Of a stretch of 64,000 bases of DNA, positions 12,225 through 20,020 are shown piece by piece; position 1 is the stretch's first letter; every line of letters begins with the position of its first letter. The stretch spans positions 1 to 64,000 of the IMG/VR virus record IMGVR_UViG_3300028559_000015; one strand, 5' to 3'. Both the position numbers and the translations under genes were made by a program. The notes beneath the pieces are model-generated. The model did not search any database. It was not told the origin of the DNA and saw only the letters and a program-made list of their open reading frames with translations. The DNA comes from a virus.

Positions 12225-13070
12225 GAATTGGGGGCATAGCCTCACTAGGGTAGCAGGGAGTAATCTCTGTCAAAGCAAGGTTTCCTATAAACTTGCGCCA
12301 GCAATGGTCCATCTATGCAAGCCTGAGTTAGAGTTGACTCGCTTAAGCGAAAGCAACTCCCGTCTGTAGAAAGGCGGTAGGCAGTAAGTCAGAGTTGAAG
12401 TCCGAAAGGATAGGAACAGAGCCAGTCGGTGAGTTCTAAGAGGGTTGGCGCCCGAACTTCAACTAGCCAAACTGACGAATGTTGAATACTAACAGGTAGT
12501 TATTGAGTCTGACCTCGCAAGGGAAGGCAAGATAGCAATACAAACGAGGAAGGGATAACCGGAATCGTGAAGTATGATTGAGTATCCCGCAAGGAGAAAG
12601 ATACTAGGTGTGTTGTATTCTGTATCTAACAAGATATGGAGCAACTGGAGCAGCACATCTTCGTAGGTTCGCAAATTGCATAATGGTAATGCAACAGTTT
12701 TATGTACTGTAGATTCTAGGTTCAACTCCTAGTTTGTAACACAAAAGCGAAAGACTGCTCCGGTATATGTTTAAAGGTGCTTAATACCACACTCGCAAGG
12801 GAATGTGGTTCAGGGATGCTCGCAAGGCGGAACTGATTGATCGGAAAGAAAGCGTAGGTTCTTAGCGGAATCGAACTGCTCGCAAGGCAGGCGAAGGATA
12901 GATGGTCGAGTAGACATATGCGACGAGTCAAACGCCAGACTCTAAAAAAGGCAGCATTGAGTGATACTAGGTGACTGTAAAAAGCTCTAGTGGATAACGG
13001 TAGAACGGTCCTCGCAAGGGATTCGGTAATGACCAAAGACACTCGCTACAAGCCCGTAATCTCAGGGTGG
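12225..13070 (+). ncRNA. Large structured RNA with embedded tRNA, GOLLD-like
   Basis: About 850 nt with no reading frame but dense pairing: GCATAG/CTATGC, GAGTTG/CAACTC, GTTGAAGT/ACTTCAAC inside GTCAG/CTGAC, CCACA/TGTGG. At least six GCAA tetraloop motifs (CTCGCAAGG or CCGCAAGG) occur between 12513 and 13020. The helix GGAGCAG (12647-12653) with CTGCTCC (12755-12761) encloses a tRNA-like gene. Length, phage context beside tRNAs, and an internal tRNA all match the GOLLD RNA class of phage and metagenomes. I have not compared it to a covariance model; ends are approximate. Confidence 0.55.
12667..12741 (+). tRNA. tRNA-Ile(TAT)-like gene inside the large RNA
   Basis: D-arm TGCATAATGGTAATGCA, ACAGT/ACTGT anticodon stem with loop TTTATGT (TAT), T-arm CTAGG TTCAACT CCTAG. 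The acceptor pairs only with a bulged C (GTT-C-GCAAA with TTTGT-AAC). No CCA. Confidence 0.7.
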
Positions 13071-13173
13071 ATTATAAATAGACTAAATAATATTAGACTA
13101 TTTTGATGAACGCATTCGCAATCAGGACGCTGATGCTCGTTGAAGTGGAGTAGGAAGTAGCTACCTATGACAT

Positions 13174-13188
13174 GGAGAGTTGGCTGAG
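13174..13188 (+). pseudogene. tRNA-Ser(GCT) 5' fragment
   Basis: GGAGAGTTGGCTGAG is identical to the first 15 nt of tRNA-Ser at 8263 and then diverges. A recombination relic upstream of the initiator tRNA. Confidence 0.65.
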
Positions 13189-13210
13189 TGTGTTCTTCAA
13201 AATAGTTTAT

Positions 13211-13289
13211 CGCGGGGTAGAGGAGTTGGGTCGTCCTCGCCGGTCTCATAAATCGGAAATCGTTGGTTCAAATCCAACTCCCGCAACCA
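13211..13289 (+). tRNA. Initiator tRNA-fMet(CAT)
   Basis: CGCGGGG with TCCCGCA gives the C1-A72 mismatch typical of bacterial initiators. Loop CTCATAA on CCGGT/ATCGG, T-arm TTGGTTCAAATCCAA, discriminator A, CCA. Its layout follows the E. coli fMet tRNA. The three consecutive G-C pairs at the base of the anticodon stem are incomplete. Confidence 0.88.
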
Positions 13290-13296
13290 ATACTAA

Positions 13297-13370
13297 GCGG
13301 CATTAGCATAGTGGTAATGCTCCAGCCTTCCAAGCTGATTAGAAGGGTTCGATTCCCTTATGCCGCTCCA
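13297..13370 (+). tRNA. tRNA-Gly(TCC)
   Basis: GCGGCAT/ATGCCGC acceptor; loop CTTCCAA; discriminator T; encoded CCA. Confidence 0.92.
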
Positions 13371-13386
13371 AAACAGTGCGTGAGAT

Positions 13387-13806
13387 ATGATTGATAGAAA
13401 ATGTGACGGTTGTAATAAATGCTGTCAGGGACACTTGACTGCTACTATATACGGATTTGAAATGTATCCGGGAAAACCTTGTCACTTCGCATCTAAGACA
13501 GGATGTTCTATCTATCCACTCAGACCCGCTGATCCTTGTCAAGGATTCAAGTGTGTTTGGAAATCTAACGTAGCAGTTCCTATCTCATTCAAACCTGATG
13601 AAATTGGGATGATAATGATTGATGCAGTGAAAGACGGCATTCCTTACGTAAGTATAGTGTCTGCTGGTAAAGAAATTTCACTAGAAGTCATTGATTGGGC
13701 TGTCGGGATGGTAAACTCTGGTAAGATCGAAAATATCGTTTATAAACAAAACAACGGTATTAGGATCATATCACACAATAAAGACTTCGTTGACAAGTTC
13801 ACTTGA
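13387..13806 (+). CDS. YkgJ-type cysteine-cluster protein
   Basis: 139 aa. The N-terminal 60 residues hold CDGCNKCC, then CHF, GCSIYPLRPADPC and FKC, the cysteine-rich metal-binding (Zn/Fe-S) pattern of the YkgJ/CxxCxxCC family. Function in phages is not known. The start ATG lies 17 nt after tRNA-Gly and lacks a strong ribosome-binding site. Confidence 0.75.
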   Translation: MIDRKCDGCNKCCQGHLTATIYGFEMYPGKPCHFASKTGCSIYPLRPADPCQGFKCVWKSNVAVPISFKPDEIGMIMIDAVKDGIPYVSIVSAGKEISLEVIDWAVGMVNSGKIENIVYKQNNGIRIISHNKDFVDKFT

Positions 13807-13822
13807 TCGAGTCAACTTAAAT

Positions 13823-13897
13823 GCGGGCATAGCTCAGTGGTAGAGCGTCACCTTGCCAAGGTGAATGTCGGGGGTTCGAATCCCCCTGCCCGCTCCA
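13823..13897 (+). tRNA. tRNA-Gly(GCC)
   Basis: GCGGGCA/TGCCCGC acceptor; TCACC/GGTGA stem with loop TTGCCAA; encoded CCA. Last tRNA of the array. Confidence 0.93.
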
Positions 13898-13906
13898 ATA
13901 CTTTAA

Positions 13907-13915
13907 GATAAATAC
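13907..13915 (+). promoter_or_regulatory. Late-promoter-like box
   Basis: GATAAATAC, 4 nt before the next start codon; T4 late promoters use TATAAATA without a -35. Confidence 0.4.
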
Positions 13916-13918
13916 GTT

Positions 13919-14407
13919 ATGATTTACATAGCGTATCAAGGTATCTACGATGGCACTAATTTTCAAGATGCCAACACTCCTAACCAAATTGGAAGAGCGT
14001 TCAATCACGGCTTCTCATGTATGGTTGACGTATGGAGAGTAGACGATCAAATATATTTAGGTACTGATCAACCTCTCATACCTGTCACAGCAGAGTATTT
14101 GAGAGGCAATCGTTTTTGGCTAAATGCTAGTAACGCTGACATGTACACCTGGTTGCAGAGTCAACCACCAAAACTATATCCAAACTATTTTCAGTTCTCA
14201 AATGATACTGAATCAAACACTCCAACTACTAGCGGAGGGCAAGTGATTGTTCCTGGAAACGTCCCGCTCGCTGCTAATAGCATCATGTTCATACCTGAAC
14301 GAGTGGATAGAGGATTGCTTAGTACAGTGAAATTTAAATGCTACGGTGTGATCAGTAACTATCTGTCATTCATCAAACGGATGCGCTTTGAAGGAATATG
14401 GTTTTAA
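13919..14407 (+). CDS. GDPD-like phosphodiesterase-fold protein
   Basis: 162 aa. The pattern IAYQGIYDG, then A-F-NHGFSCMVDVW, then IYLGTDQPLIPV, WLNASNADMYTWL and a later VIVPGNVPL...SIMFIPE follows the glycerophosphodiester-phosphodiesterase-like family. The usual HRG and E-D catalytic signatures are altered (YQG, MVD), so activity is doubtful. It directly follows the late-type box and ends close to a convergent gene. Confidence 0.6.
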   Translation: MIYIAYQGIYDGTNFQDANTPNQIGRAFNHGFSCMVDVWRVDDQIYLGTDQPLIPVTAEYLRGNRFWLNASNADMYTWLQSQPPKLYPNYFQFSNDTESNTPTTSGGQVIVPGNVPLAANSIMFIPERVDRGLLSTVKFKCYGVISNYLSFIKRMRFEGIWF

Positions 14408-14409
14408 CT

Positions 14410-14862
14410 TCATAAATCTATCTTGCAGTATGCATTTGCATCGCTGGTTTCGGAACCTTCCCAATCAGAAGCTAGCTCAAATCCGGCAGCAAGGTATGAC
14501 TTCCAGCTTGATTTTCTAGGATAGCTCCAGCACATAGTAGCATCTTCTTTTCGTGCTTGGTCAATTGTTGCTAGCAGCAAGTCTCTTCCGAGATTCTTCC
14601 CCCTGAACTTTTCAAACACAAAAAGACCTCTTGAACGATATTGAAGGTCTTTGCACATATGTCCACTATTGACACCTGCGATCTCTCCATTGATAAAGAT
14701 GGCGAAGAACGTGGGTGGTTTTTCCATATTAAACGAATCATATCCTTCTAGGAAGCACATCGCACTGTTGGGCGTGATATCGCTTAGTCTATCAGGCCAC
14801 AGGTAAGTACTCCAGATCGGGTAGATTTCATCGAACGTGATTGCTGAGAGTTGCACTGTCAT
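14410..14862 (-). CDS. GNAT-family N-acetyltransferase
   Basis: 150 aa. Residues 77-100 contain LFVFEKFRGKNLGRDLLLATIDQARK, the acetyl-CoA-binding motif A (R-G-x-x-L-G). The C-terminal YLAAGFEL matches the motif B end. Substrate unknown. First minus-strand gene of the window, convergent with 13919. Confidence 0.82.
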   Translation of the reverse strand: MTVQLSAITFDEIYPIWSTYLWPDRLSDITPNSAMCFLEGYDSFNMEKPPTFFAIFINGEIAGVNSGHMCKDLQYRSRGLFVFEKFRGKNLGRDLLLATIDQARKEDATMCWSYPRKSSWKSYLAAGFELASDWEGSETSDANAYCKIDL

Positions 14863-14889
14863 TCGAATATTTATATGGATAAAAAGGGC

Positions 14890-14918
14890 TTGACATTTAA
14901 ACTAAAATCACGTACTAT
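14890..14918 (+). promoter_or_regulatory. Promoter
   Basis: TTGACA (14890-14895), 17 bp, TACTAT (14913-14918). Confidence 0.7.
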
Positions 14919-14937
14919 ACAAACTAAGGAGATTAAA

Positions 14938-15537
14938 ATGCCATCTGTATTCTTGACCAGTGATACTCACTTCGGTCACACCAACATCTGCAAGTTCACG
15001 AACTACGATGGTTCTCCTGTGCGTCCATGGGACGACGTTGAGGAAATGGACGAAGAAATGGTCAAGCGGTGGAACGACACTGTGGGTCCTAATGATAAGG
15101 TCTACCATCTGGGTGATGTTGTAATCAATCGCAGGTGTCTCGCTATCATGGATCGTCTCAACGGCAACAAGGTGCTGATCAGGGGCAACCACGATATCTT
15201 TAGCTTGGCTGATTACTCGAAACATTTCCGCGACATTCGCGGGTGTCATGTGATGAATGGGATGATCTTGACTCACATTCCGATCAGCAAGGATAGTCTT
15301 GCTCGTTTCGGGTGTAACATTCATGGTCATACTCATGGCAATCGTGTTCGCAAGATGCGAGGCGTTAATGTGAAGACCGGTGAAGTGCTGTACAGTGACG
15401 AGATTGATCCTGATTACTTCTCTGTGTGTGTTGAACACACTGACTTCACGCCTATTCTGTTTGAAGAAGTTATTCAACGCATCAAAGATCAGGGCGGCCA
15501 AGTAGGCTTCCGAAACGGTAACGGACCCATCATGTGA
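14938..15537 (+). CDS. Metallophosphoesterase
   Basis: 199 aa. The calcineurin-like phosphoesterase motifs are all present: SDTHFGH (8-14), YHLGDVV (about 58), GNKVLIRGNHD (about 79), THIP and NIHGHTHG (about 130). It hydrolyses phosphoesters with two bound metals; substrate unknown. AAGGAGATTAAA precedes the ATG at 14938, so the longer frame from 14851 is not used. Confidence 0.88.
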   Translation: MPSVFLTSDTHFGHTNICKFTNYDGSPVRPWDDVEEMDEEMVKRWNDTVGPNDKVYHLGDVVINRRCLAIMDRLNGNKVLIRGNHDIFSLADYSKHFRDIRGCHVMNGMILTHIPISKDSLARFGCNIHGHTHGNRVRKMRGVNVKTGEVLYSDEIDPDYFSVCVEHTDFTPILFEEVIQRIKDQGGQVGFRNGNGPIM

Positions 15538-15546
15538 GGGTAGATT

Positions 15547-16014
15547 ATGAACGATGATGAATGGATTGCGAGAGTAACAGCCCTACTTAATAGCGGTTAT
15601 GTTTCCACTAACTGGTCTACTAACGCTGTAAGTGGGATGTCAACCAAAAACATTTATGATTCACTAATGCATGTAGAACGAGCGAAAAAAGAACGAGAGA
15701 AGAATATGTATTCATATAATAGGCAACGAGATACTAGAGACGGTGATGTTGCTCAAGCTGCACTAGAGGCGCTTGAAGCCGGCATTTCTCTTGAGGAACT
15801 GCTGAAGTCAAACAAGACTGTCAAGATTTGGTATGGTCAAATGGCCGCTGACCGCGACAAGGCTAAGATCGCCCGACAGCGTGAAGCTGAACGTCAGCGC
15901 AAGTTGGATGAAAAGAAGCGTCAGGAAGATGAACTGCGGGCTACGGTTGCAGAAAAGCTTACTCCAGAAGAACTCGCTGCATTCGGCCTAACCAAGAAAG
16001 GAGTAAAGAAGTGA
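15547..16014 (+). CDS. Coiled-coil protein, unknown
   Basis: 155 aa; residues 98-135 are a charged coiled coil. The stop codon overlaps the GTG of the next gene (AAGTGAGTG). Part of the unit started at 14890. Confidence 0.7.
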   Translation: MNDDEWIARVTALLNSGYVSTNWSTNAVSGMSTKNIYDSLMHVERAKKEREKNMYSYNRQRDTRDGDVAQAALEALEAGISLEELLKSNKTVKIWYGQMAADRDKAKIARQREAERQRKLDEKKRQEDELRATVAEKLTPEELAAFGLTKKGVKK

Positions 16015-16334
16015 GTGAAGAACAACACATCGCACCTGAAATTTACGACGAAATCCTTCGTAACACTGACACCAAGAACTATGTTAGGTTGGATGAGCGT
16101 ATTGCTCGTAAGTCCCTAGTTTCTTTGGTAAAGTCCGGTCACGCTACCTTCTTGTTCCTTGCGGACGACGAGACTCGTGAATACTGGGCAAAGCTGGCAA
16201 AGACTGCTGCTACTAGAGTTGCGAAGCGTAAGGAAGCATGGCAGAAGTACGAAATCAAGCAAGCCGCTTGGGACCGGTTGTCTGAAGCAGATCGTAAGAT
16301 TCTAAAACTTCGTAAGCCTACCGCACCTAAGTGA
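16011..16334 (+). CDS. Hypothetical protein, coupled to the previous gene
   Basis: 107 aa from GTG, overlapping the previous stop; AAAGGAG lies upstream. Basic and helical C-terminal half. No family recognised. Followed at once by a terminator hairpin. Confidence 0.7.
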   Translation: MSEEQHIAPEIYDEILRNTDTKNYVRLDERIARKSLVSLVKSGHATFLFLADDETREYWAKLAKTAATRVAKRKEAWQKYEIKQAAWDRLSEADRKILKLRKPTAPK

Positions 16335-16371
16335 AAGATTCGGCTGTGTAATAGCAGCCGAATCTTACCTT
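16335..16371 (+). terminator. Terminator
   Basis: AAGATTCGGCTG pairs with CAGCCGAATCTT (16355-16366), followed by ACCTTTT. Confidence 0.75.
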
Positions 16372-16376
16372 TTGTG

Positions 16377-16405
16377 TTGCTCTTGAATCAAGAGTTAACT
16401 ATAAT
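16377..16405 (+). promoter_or_regulatory. Promoter
   Basis: TTGCTC (16377-16382), 17 bp, TATAAT (16400-16405). Confidence 0.6.
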
Positions 16406-16460
16406 TTAAAGTATAAAGGAAACAGGATGAACATTAGTCAATTAGCAGAAACCAAAGTCG

Positions 16461-16637
16461 GTGTCTAATAACCTGAACAGCATTCTAGTCTTGACGGGAT
16501 TTCTAATTTTCGCATTTTTGCTATTGTTAGCATACCTCACGATGATGTGTTTTATTTACCTTAGTTATGGTTTCTTTTTGATATATGATTTTTTGAAAAC
16601 ACGTTTAGATAAGGACAACAATGACGAACGAGAATGA
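16461..16637 (+). CDS. Small membrane protein (possible)
   Basis: 58 aa from GTG; residues 8-45 are strongly hydrophobic (one or two membrane segments). Its end overlaps the next gene's start. A 13-codon ATG frame (16429-16470 area) with AAAGGAAACAGG upstream precedes it and could act as a leader. Weak ribosome-binding site, so low confidence. Confidence 0.4.
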   Translation: MSNNLNSILVLTGFLIFAFLLLLAYLTMMCFIYLSYGFFLIYDFLKTRLDKDNNDERE

Positions 16638-16932
16638 AACTGAATGGGTTCTAGTGGAGACCTTGTCGCAGTTTAAGCTTAGCTACATGGTTGAAGTACC
16701 GAAAGGCAAAGCTGAATACGCATTAGACACGGTTGCTATGGAAGAAGCCACTGAATTTAGTCAGGTGCATTTGCTACCGACCGATATCATTCTTGGATAC
16801 AAAGTAGTGTCTAAAGAAGAAGCATTGGCACTGTGTGATGAACGCAATGACTACACATCTGGATGGTCAGATGATCTTAAGATCAAGAACTTTTTTACAC
16901 CTTGGAAAGAACAGACCAATGAACCAATTTAA
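16621..16932 (+). CDS. Hypothetical protein
   Basis: 103 aa, acidic; AAGGACAACA before the ATG. The next gene starts inside its 3' end, so the two are probably coupled. Confidence 0.65.
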   Translation: MTNENETEWVLVETLSQFKLSYMVEVPKGKAEYALDTVAMEEATEFSQVHLLPTDIILGYKVVSKEEALALCDERNDYTSGWSDDLKIKNFFTPWKEQTNEPI

Positions 16933-17233
16933 AGATATCATGACCGAAACTGAATGGGAAAACTTTGGTCCTTGGCTAAAGGATATGCTCAAGGTTAGCC
17001 CTGCAACGATCACGTTCACTAAGAAAGACGGAACTGAACGTGTCATGCAATGCACCCTCGATGCAACTCTACTGCCACCTGCTCCTATTAACGAATCTAC
17101 CGAGCCAAAGAAAAAGAGAGCAGTCAACGACAATACGATGGCTGTCTACGATTTGGAAGCAAAGGCCTGGCGCAGCTTCACGATTCGTAGCGTGACGCAT
17201 GTTGAGTTTAAGTCTCAACGAGTCAATGGTTAA
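16919..17233 (+). CDS. DUF2693-like SH3-barrel protein
   Basis: 104 aa from ATG 16919. ATITFTKKDGTERVMQCTLDATLLP followed by a spacer and MAVYDLEAKAWRSFTIRSV matches the small Sm/SH3-like barrel family found in many phages (DUF2693 type). Probably a nucleic-acid or protein-binding adaptor; function unknown. Confidence 0.65.
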   Translation: MNQFKDIMTETEWENFGPWLKDMLKVSPATITFTKKDGTERVMQCTLDATLLPPAPINESTEPKKKRAVNDNTMAVYDLEAKAWRSFTIRSVTHVEFKSQRVNG

Positions 17234-17498
17234 ATATAAGTACTTTTCTAAGGAGAAGTACTGATAAGTATATATGTCAGTTGTGAGAATTCTGACAAAA
17301 GGATCAGATTTGGGTTCGCCCTCTGAAGGTCTTAATTAACTGATATTTCAGTTGATTGTGCTTATAGAGTATGAAAAATTGCATAGCCGCAAGAAATTGC
17401 GGCTTTTCCTTTTACACATACTTTATCGGAAGTGCTACTTCAAGATTGCTAGGTACCTTGCTTAGACAATATTGCGGCGGCCCAATTAAGGAAATAAT
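17234..17498 (+). other. Intergenic region with hairpins
   Basis: No gene seen. A GTACTT/AAGTAC hairpin lies at about 17238-17262, a terminator at 17385-17412 and no clear promoter before the endolysin. Confidence 0.5.
17385..17412 (+). terminator. Terminator
   Basis: AGCCGCAA, loop GAAA, TTGCGGCT followed by TTTCCTTTT. Confidence 0.75.
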
Positions 17499-18122
17499 AT
17501 GTGTAATTCTCAACTTTTAGATACCAAACGAATAACTGCTACATGGAAAGTTTTACTAGCAGTACTATCAATAACTTTTATATGGCAAACTACACCTACA
17601 AAAACATACGCTAATGACAACCCCGTTGTAGATCCGACTTTACAGACATCTACACTTCCTCCGGTTCTCACAAGAGAAGAAATGCTTGAGCAGCAATATG
17701 CTAATGCTAGACTCTTTTCAGTAGTAGAAACCTCGGAGACAATTCAATACACTAATGCAGACTTTCTTTGCCTAGCAAAGAACATTTACTATGAGGCGCG
17801 CGGCGAACCTGTAACGGGTAGATACGCTGTCGCTCAGGTTACACTTAACCGCGTCCGGGATTCAAGATTTGGAGGCAGCATCTGTGATGTTGTATATGCT
17901 CCGTCCCAATTCTCGTGGACAAGCAATCCCAGTCGACGCCGAACTATTCCTCAAGGACCTAGTTGGCAAGAAGCAATCTACATTACCTTAGATGTGCTAG
18001 AAAATGGCAAACGAGTCAAAGGCATGGAAGAAGCACTTTACTTTCATGCTAATTACGTTAGACCGGGTTGGAGAAACGTGCAACGATTAGGACAAATCGG
18101 GGCGCATGTCTTTTACACCTAA
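17499..18122 (+). CDS. SleB-type cell wall hydrolase, probable endolysin
   Basis: 207 aa. An N-terminal signal or anchor (about 17-38) is followed by a linker and a Hydrolase_2 (SleB-like) domain from residue 85: LAKNIYYEARGEPVTGRYAVAQVTLNRV, SICDVVYAPSQFSW, and YFHANYV-PGW. The family cleaves peptidoglycan glycan strands; the Glu in YEARGE is the expected catalytic residue. The N-terminal hydrophobic segment suggests export without a holin. It stands alone between a terminator and a new promoter. Confidence 0.85.
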   Translation: MCNSQLLDTKRITATWKVLLAVLSITFIWQTTPTKTYANDNPVVDPTLQTSTLPPVLTREEMLEQQYANARLFSVVETSETIQYTNADFLCLAKNIYYEARGEPVTGRYAVAQVTLNRVRDSRFGGSICDVVYAPSQFSWTSNPSRRRTIPQGPSWQEAIYITLDVLENGKRVKGMEEALYFHANYVRPGWRNVQRLGQIGAHVFYT

Positions 18123-18146
18123 AACAGATAACACCATATAAAAAGG

Positions 18147-18199
18147 TTGACATTCCCTCGTTTCGGGTTTATAGTTTATCTATAGCTTGAAACGAGGGA
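18147..18199 (+). promoter_or_regulatory. Promoter with flanking inverted repeat
   Basis: TTGACA (18147-18152), 17 bp, TATAGT. TCCCTCGTTTC (18154-18164) and GAAACGAGGGA (18189-18199) form an 11-bp inverted repeat around the -10, which could be an operator or a 5' hairpin. Confidence 0.6.
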
Positions 18200-18208
18200 T
18201 TTTCCATT

Positions 18209-18439
18209 ATGAACCGCTTTCAGATGATCAGCAACAACGGTGGGGTTTTTAAGGAACCTACGATTGAACTGTCTACTGTAGAACTGCCGCATGTGCCTGG
18301 GTTTGACCTTGGGTATGCGTATGAGTCCTGCTTGTTCAGCCCGGGCGAATCCGAGGTTCTGGCTCGGTATCAGACTCGTAGTGAAGCGATTGCTGGTCAC
18401 GTTGAACTGGAAAAAAGTTCAAGCTGCGTTGATTCGTAA
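18209..18439 (+). CDS. Hypothetical protein
   Basis: 76 aa, behind the inverted-repeat promoter. No family recognised. First gene of a run of short, higher-GC genes to 19935. Confidence 0.65.
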   Translation: MNRFQMISNNGGVFKEPTIELSTVELPHVPGFDLGYAYESCLFSPGESEVLARYQTRSEAIAGHVELEKSSSCVDS

Positions 18440-18460
18440 AATGAATTGAAGGAATACCTT

Positions 18461-18772
18461 ATGACTAACAAACCGGATGAACTGCAACGGGCTGTTGATT
18501 TCGTCATGAAGATGGAGGCGCAGGAAGCCCGCGCTGCTCTCACTGCCGGAGAAGGGGAAATGAGTAATATCGTATCCACTGTAGAAGACCTGTTTCGATT
18601 GCAAGTCGCTCACGGAATGGAGAAGTCCATGTCCCTGAAAGACCCCGGCGGCTGGCCTGATTACGGAGAAGTCACGCAACACATCGACCGCATGGATAAC
18701 TCCGAGTTTCTTTTTGCAATATCGATGGCTATTGAAGACCGCCTCGCCCCCGACGCAGGAGAAGAGAAATGA
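18461..18772 (+). CDS. Hypothetical protein of GC-rich cassette
   Basis: 103 aa from ATG 18461, with AAGGAATACCTT upstream. Acidic. It ends in a PDAGEEK tail encoded by a GCAGGAGAAGAGAAATGA module that also supplies the next ribosome-binding site. ATGA overlap with the next gene. Confidence 0.68.
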   Translation: MTNKPDELQRAVDFVMKMEAQEARAALTAGEGEMSNIVSTVEDLFRLQVAHGMEKSMSLKDPGGWPDYGEVTQHIDRMDNSEFLFAISMAIEDRLAPDAGEEK

Positions 18773-19002
18773 CCAAAAAGTCTTTCTTGTTTAGGCTGTT
18801 CTGTAAACGGGACCGTTTCGCGGAAGGGGTCGCTGCTGCAACCCTTTTGATTACAACCGGCGACAAAACGCACATCCTCAAAAACTACGGGCTCAGCCGG
18901 GGCGCACCCGATCAAACGCCATTCGACGCGGGCTATCAAAAGACAATCCGAGCGTGGATTTCGGACAAAGCCACCACCCCCAATGCAGGAGAGAAGGGAT
19001 GA
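18769..19002 (+). CDS. Hypothetical protein of GC-rich cassette
   Basis: 77 aa. It ends with TPNAGEKG, encoded by the repeat module CAATGCAGGAGAGAAGGGA that serves as ribosome-binding site for the following gene (ATGA overlap). Confidence 0.65.
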   Translation: MTKKSFLFRLFCKRDRFAEGVAAATLLITTGDKTHILKNYGLSRGAPDQTPFDAGYQKTIRAWISDKATTPNAGEKG

Positions 19003-19136
19003 GCGCGGTTCTACAGTTTACCGGCATCGTAATCATCGGCGTGGTTGGTGTTGCCAGCGCAAGCGTTCTTTTGGACAGGCTGTTTAACGGCGCGACTTAC
19101 GTTCGCGATGCCAGAGAAAAAGGAAACCGCAAATGA
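18999..19136 (+). CDS. Small membrane protein
   Basis: 45 aa; residues 6-28 form a membrane helix. ATGA overlaps at both ends. No family recognised. Confidence 0.6.
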   Translation: MSAVLQFTGIVIIGVVGVASASVLLDRLFNGATYVRDAREKGNRK

Positions 19137-19180
19137 CCACCCGTCTCATCACACGCCCCAATGCAGGAGAGAAGGGATGA
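19133..19180 (+). CDS. 15-residue coupling micro-ORF (copy 1)
   Basis: MTTRLITRPNAGEKG. It starts at the ATGA overlapping the previous stop and ends at the ATGA of the next gene, carrying GGAGAG for the next start. Near-copy at 19577-19624. Probably a translation-coupling element rather than a functional peptide. Confidence 0.5.
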   Translation: MTTRLITRPNAGEKG

Positions 19181-19371
19181 GCCTTTACCATGACGAGAAC
19201 CAACACCTGCTGGACGCCATCTACGATGATGCTGCGGACGCTGCGGGACACGCATGGGGACCGCTAGGTTTTCCGAAGCACCGCCCGTGCCCTCACCCTG
19301 AAGGTTCCGAAGAAGCCGAAGCTTGGTGGATTGCGTTCCAGCAGCATTACACGATGGAGAACGGAAAATGA
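19177..19371 (+). CDS. Hypothetical protein of GC-rich cassette
   Basis: 64 aa; GGAGAGAAGGG before the ATG. Contains a WGPLGFPKHRPCPHPEGSEEAEAWW core. ATGA overlap with the next gene. Confidence 0.65.
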   Translation: MSLYHDENQHLLDAIYDDAADAAGHAWGPLGFPKHRPCPHPEGSEEAEAWWIAFQQHYTMENGK

Positions 19372-19580
19372 CCCAAGACCTAATCACATTCGGTTTTCGG
19401 TCATCTCACACGAAAGGCGGACAGCATACGAACGGGCCGGACTACGGTGTCGTCACAGGCGAGTGCGAGCTTAGTGGCGTTCGGATTGAACTCCAGACCC
19501 GCCCCGGCTTTGGACAGCACAAGGCCCGTGAGATGATCACGGCCCTGATCGCACTGGCCAATCAGGAGAACCGATCATGA
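19368..19580 (+). CDS. Hypothetical protein of GC-rich cassette
   Basis: 70 aa from ATG 19368. It opens MTQDLIT, like the micro-ORFs (MTQALIT). ATGA overlaps with its neighbours. Confidence 0.65.
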   Translation: MTQDLITFGFRSSHTKGGQHTNGPDYGVVTGECELSGVRIELQTRPGFGQHKAREMITALIALANQENRS

Positions 19581-19624
19581 CTCAAGCCCTAATCACACGC
19601 CCTATTGAAGGAGAGAAAAGATGA
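19577..19624 (+). CDS. 15-residue coupling micro-ORF (copy 2)
   Basis: MTQALITRPIEGEKR, same length and layout as 19133-19180, with GGAGAG inside for the next start. Confidence 0.5.
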   Translation: MTQALITRPIEGEKR

Positions 19625-19935
19625 GCGAAGATACCCTTCGTGTAATCGCTGCCGCTTACGAGATTGTTCCGACACTGAACGATACTCGGGCGGTTAGGAC
19701 GATCATCAGCGCACCGCCCCCGGCCCGCCATCACAATCTCTGCGGCCTTGAATATCACCTGAAGGAGCGAGGTATGATCGCCGACGAGCAGACGACACGC
19801 AACAGCGGGTTTCTTCTGTCGGACGGCACCTATGCCGATCGGAAGCGGGCCTGCGCTGTAGCTATCGCAGCGGGTCAGGTGACCGCCGACAAAATGACCG
19901 TGCAAGGCACCCTGTTCTCAGAGGATTTGTGGTGA
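19621..19935 (+). CDS. Conserved phage protein
   Basis: 104 aa. The segment SGFLLSDGTYADRKRACAVAIAAGQV resembles a short motif (SGF-TSDGRFVDRKEA..IA..AGQ) common in phage proteins of unknown role. GC-rich codon use. Confidence 0.7.
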   Translation: MSEDTLRVIAAAYEIVPTLNDTRAVRTIISAPPPARHHNLCGLEYHLKERGMIADEQTTRNSGFLLSDGTYADRKRACAVAIAAGQVTADKMTVQGTLFSEDLW

Positions 19936-20020
19936 CCCTCATCACACGCCTAGCAATACGATTGACTGTGATATTGAATTGTAAAAGTTCAATCTAAATT
20001 GAGTTTTTGGTGAAAAAAGG

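Noticed and set aside
12489-13042. Minus-strand frames of 78 and 106 codons in the large RNA
   Set aside because: They run across paired RNA segments and the embedded tRNA and have no ribosome-binding sites or family features.
12225-13070. tmRNA or RNase P RNA
   Set aside because: No tag-peptide frame with tRNA-Ala-like ends and none of the conserved RNase P core sequences.
241-13897. CRISPR array suggested by many similar short units
   Set aside because: The repeated units are tRNA arms; there are no equal-length repeats with unique spacers.
14908-15501. 197-codon minus-strand frame
   Set aside because: Shadow of the clear metallophosphoesterase gene.
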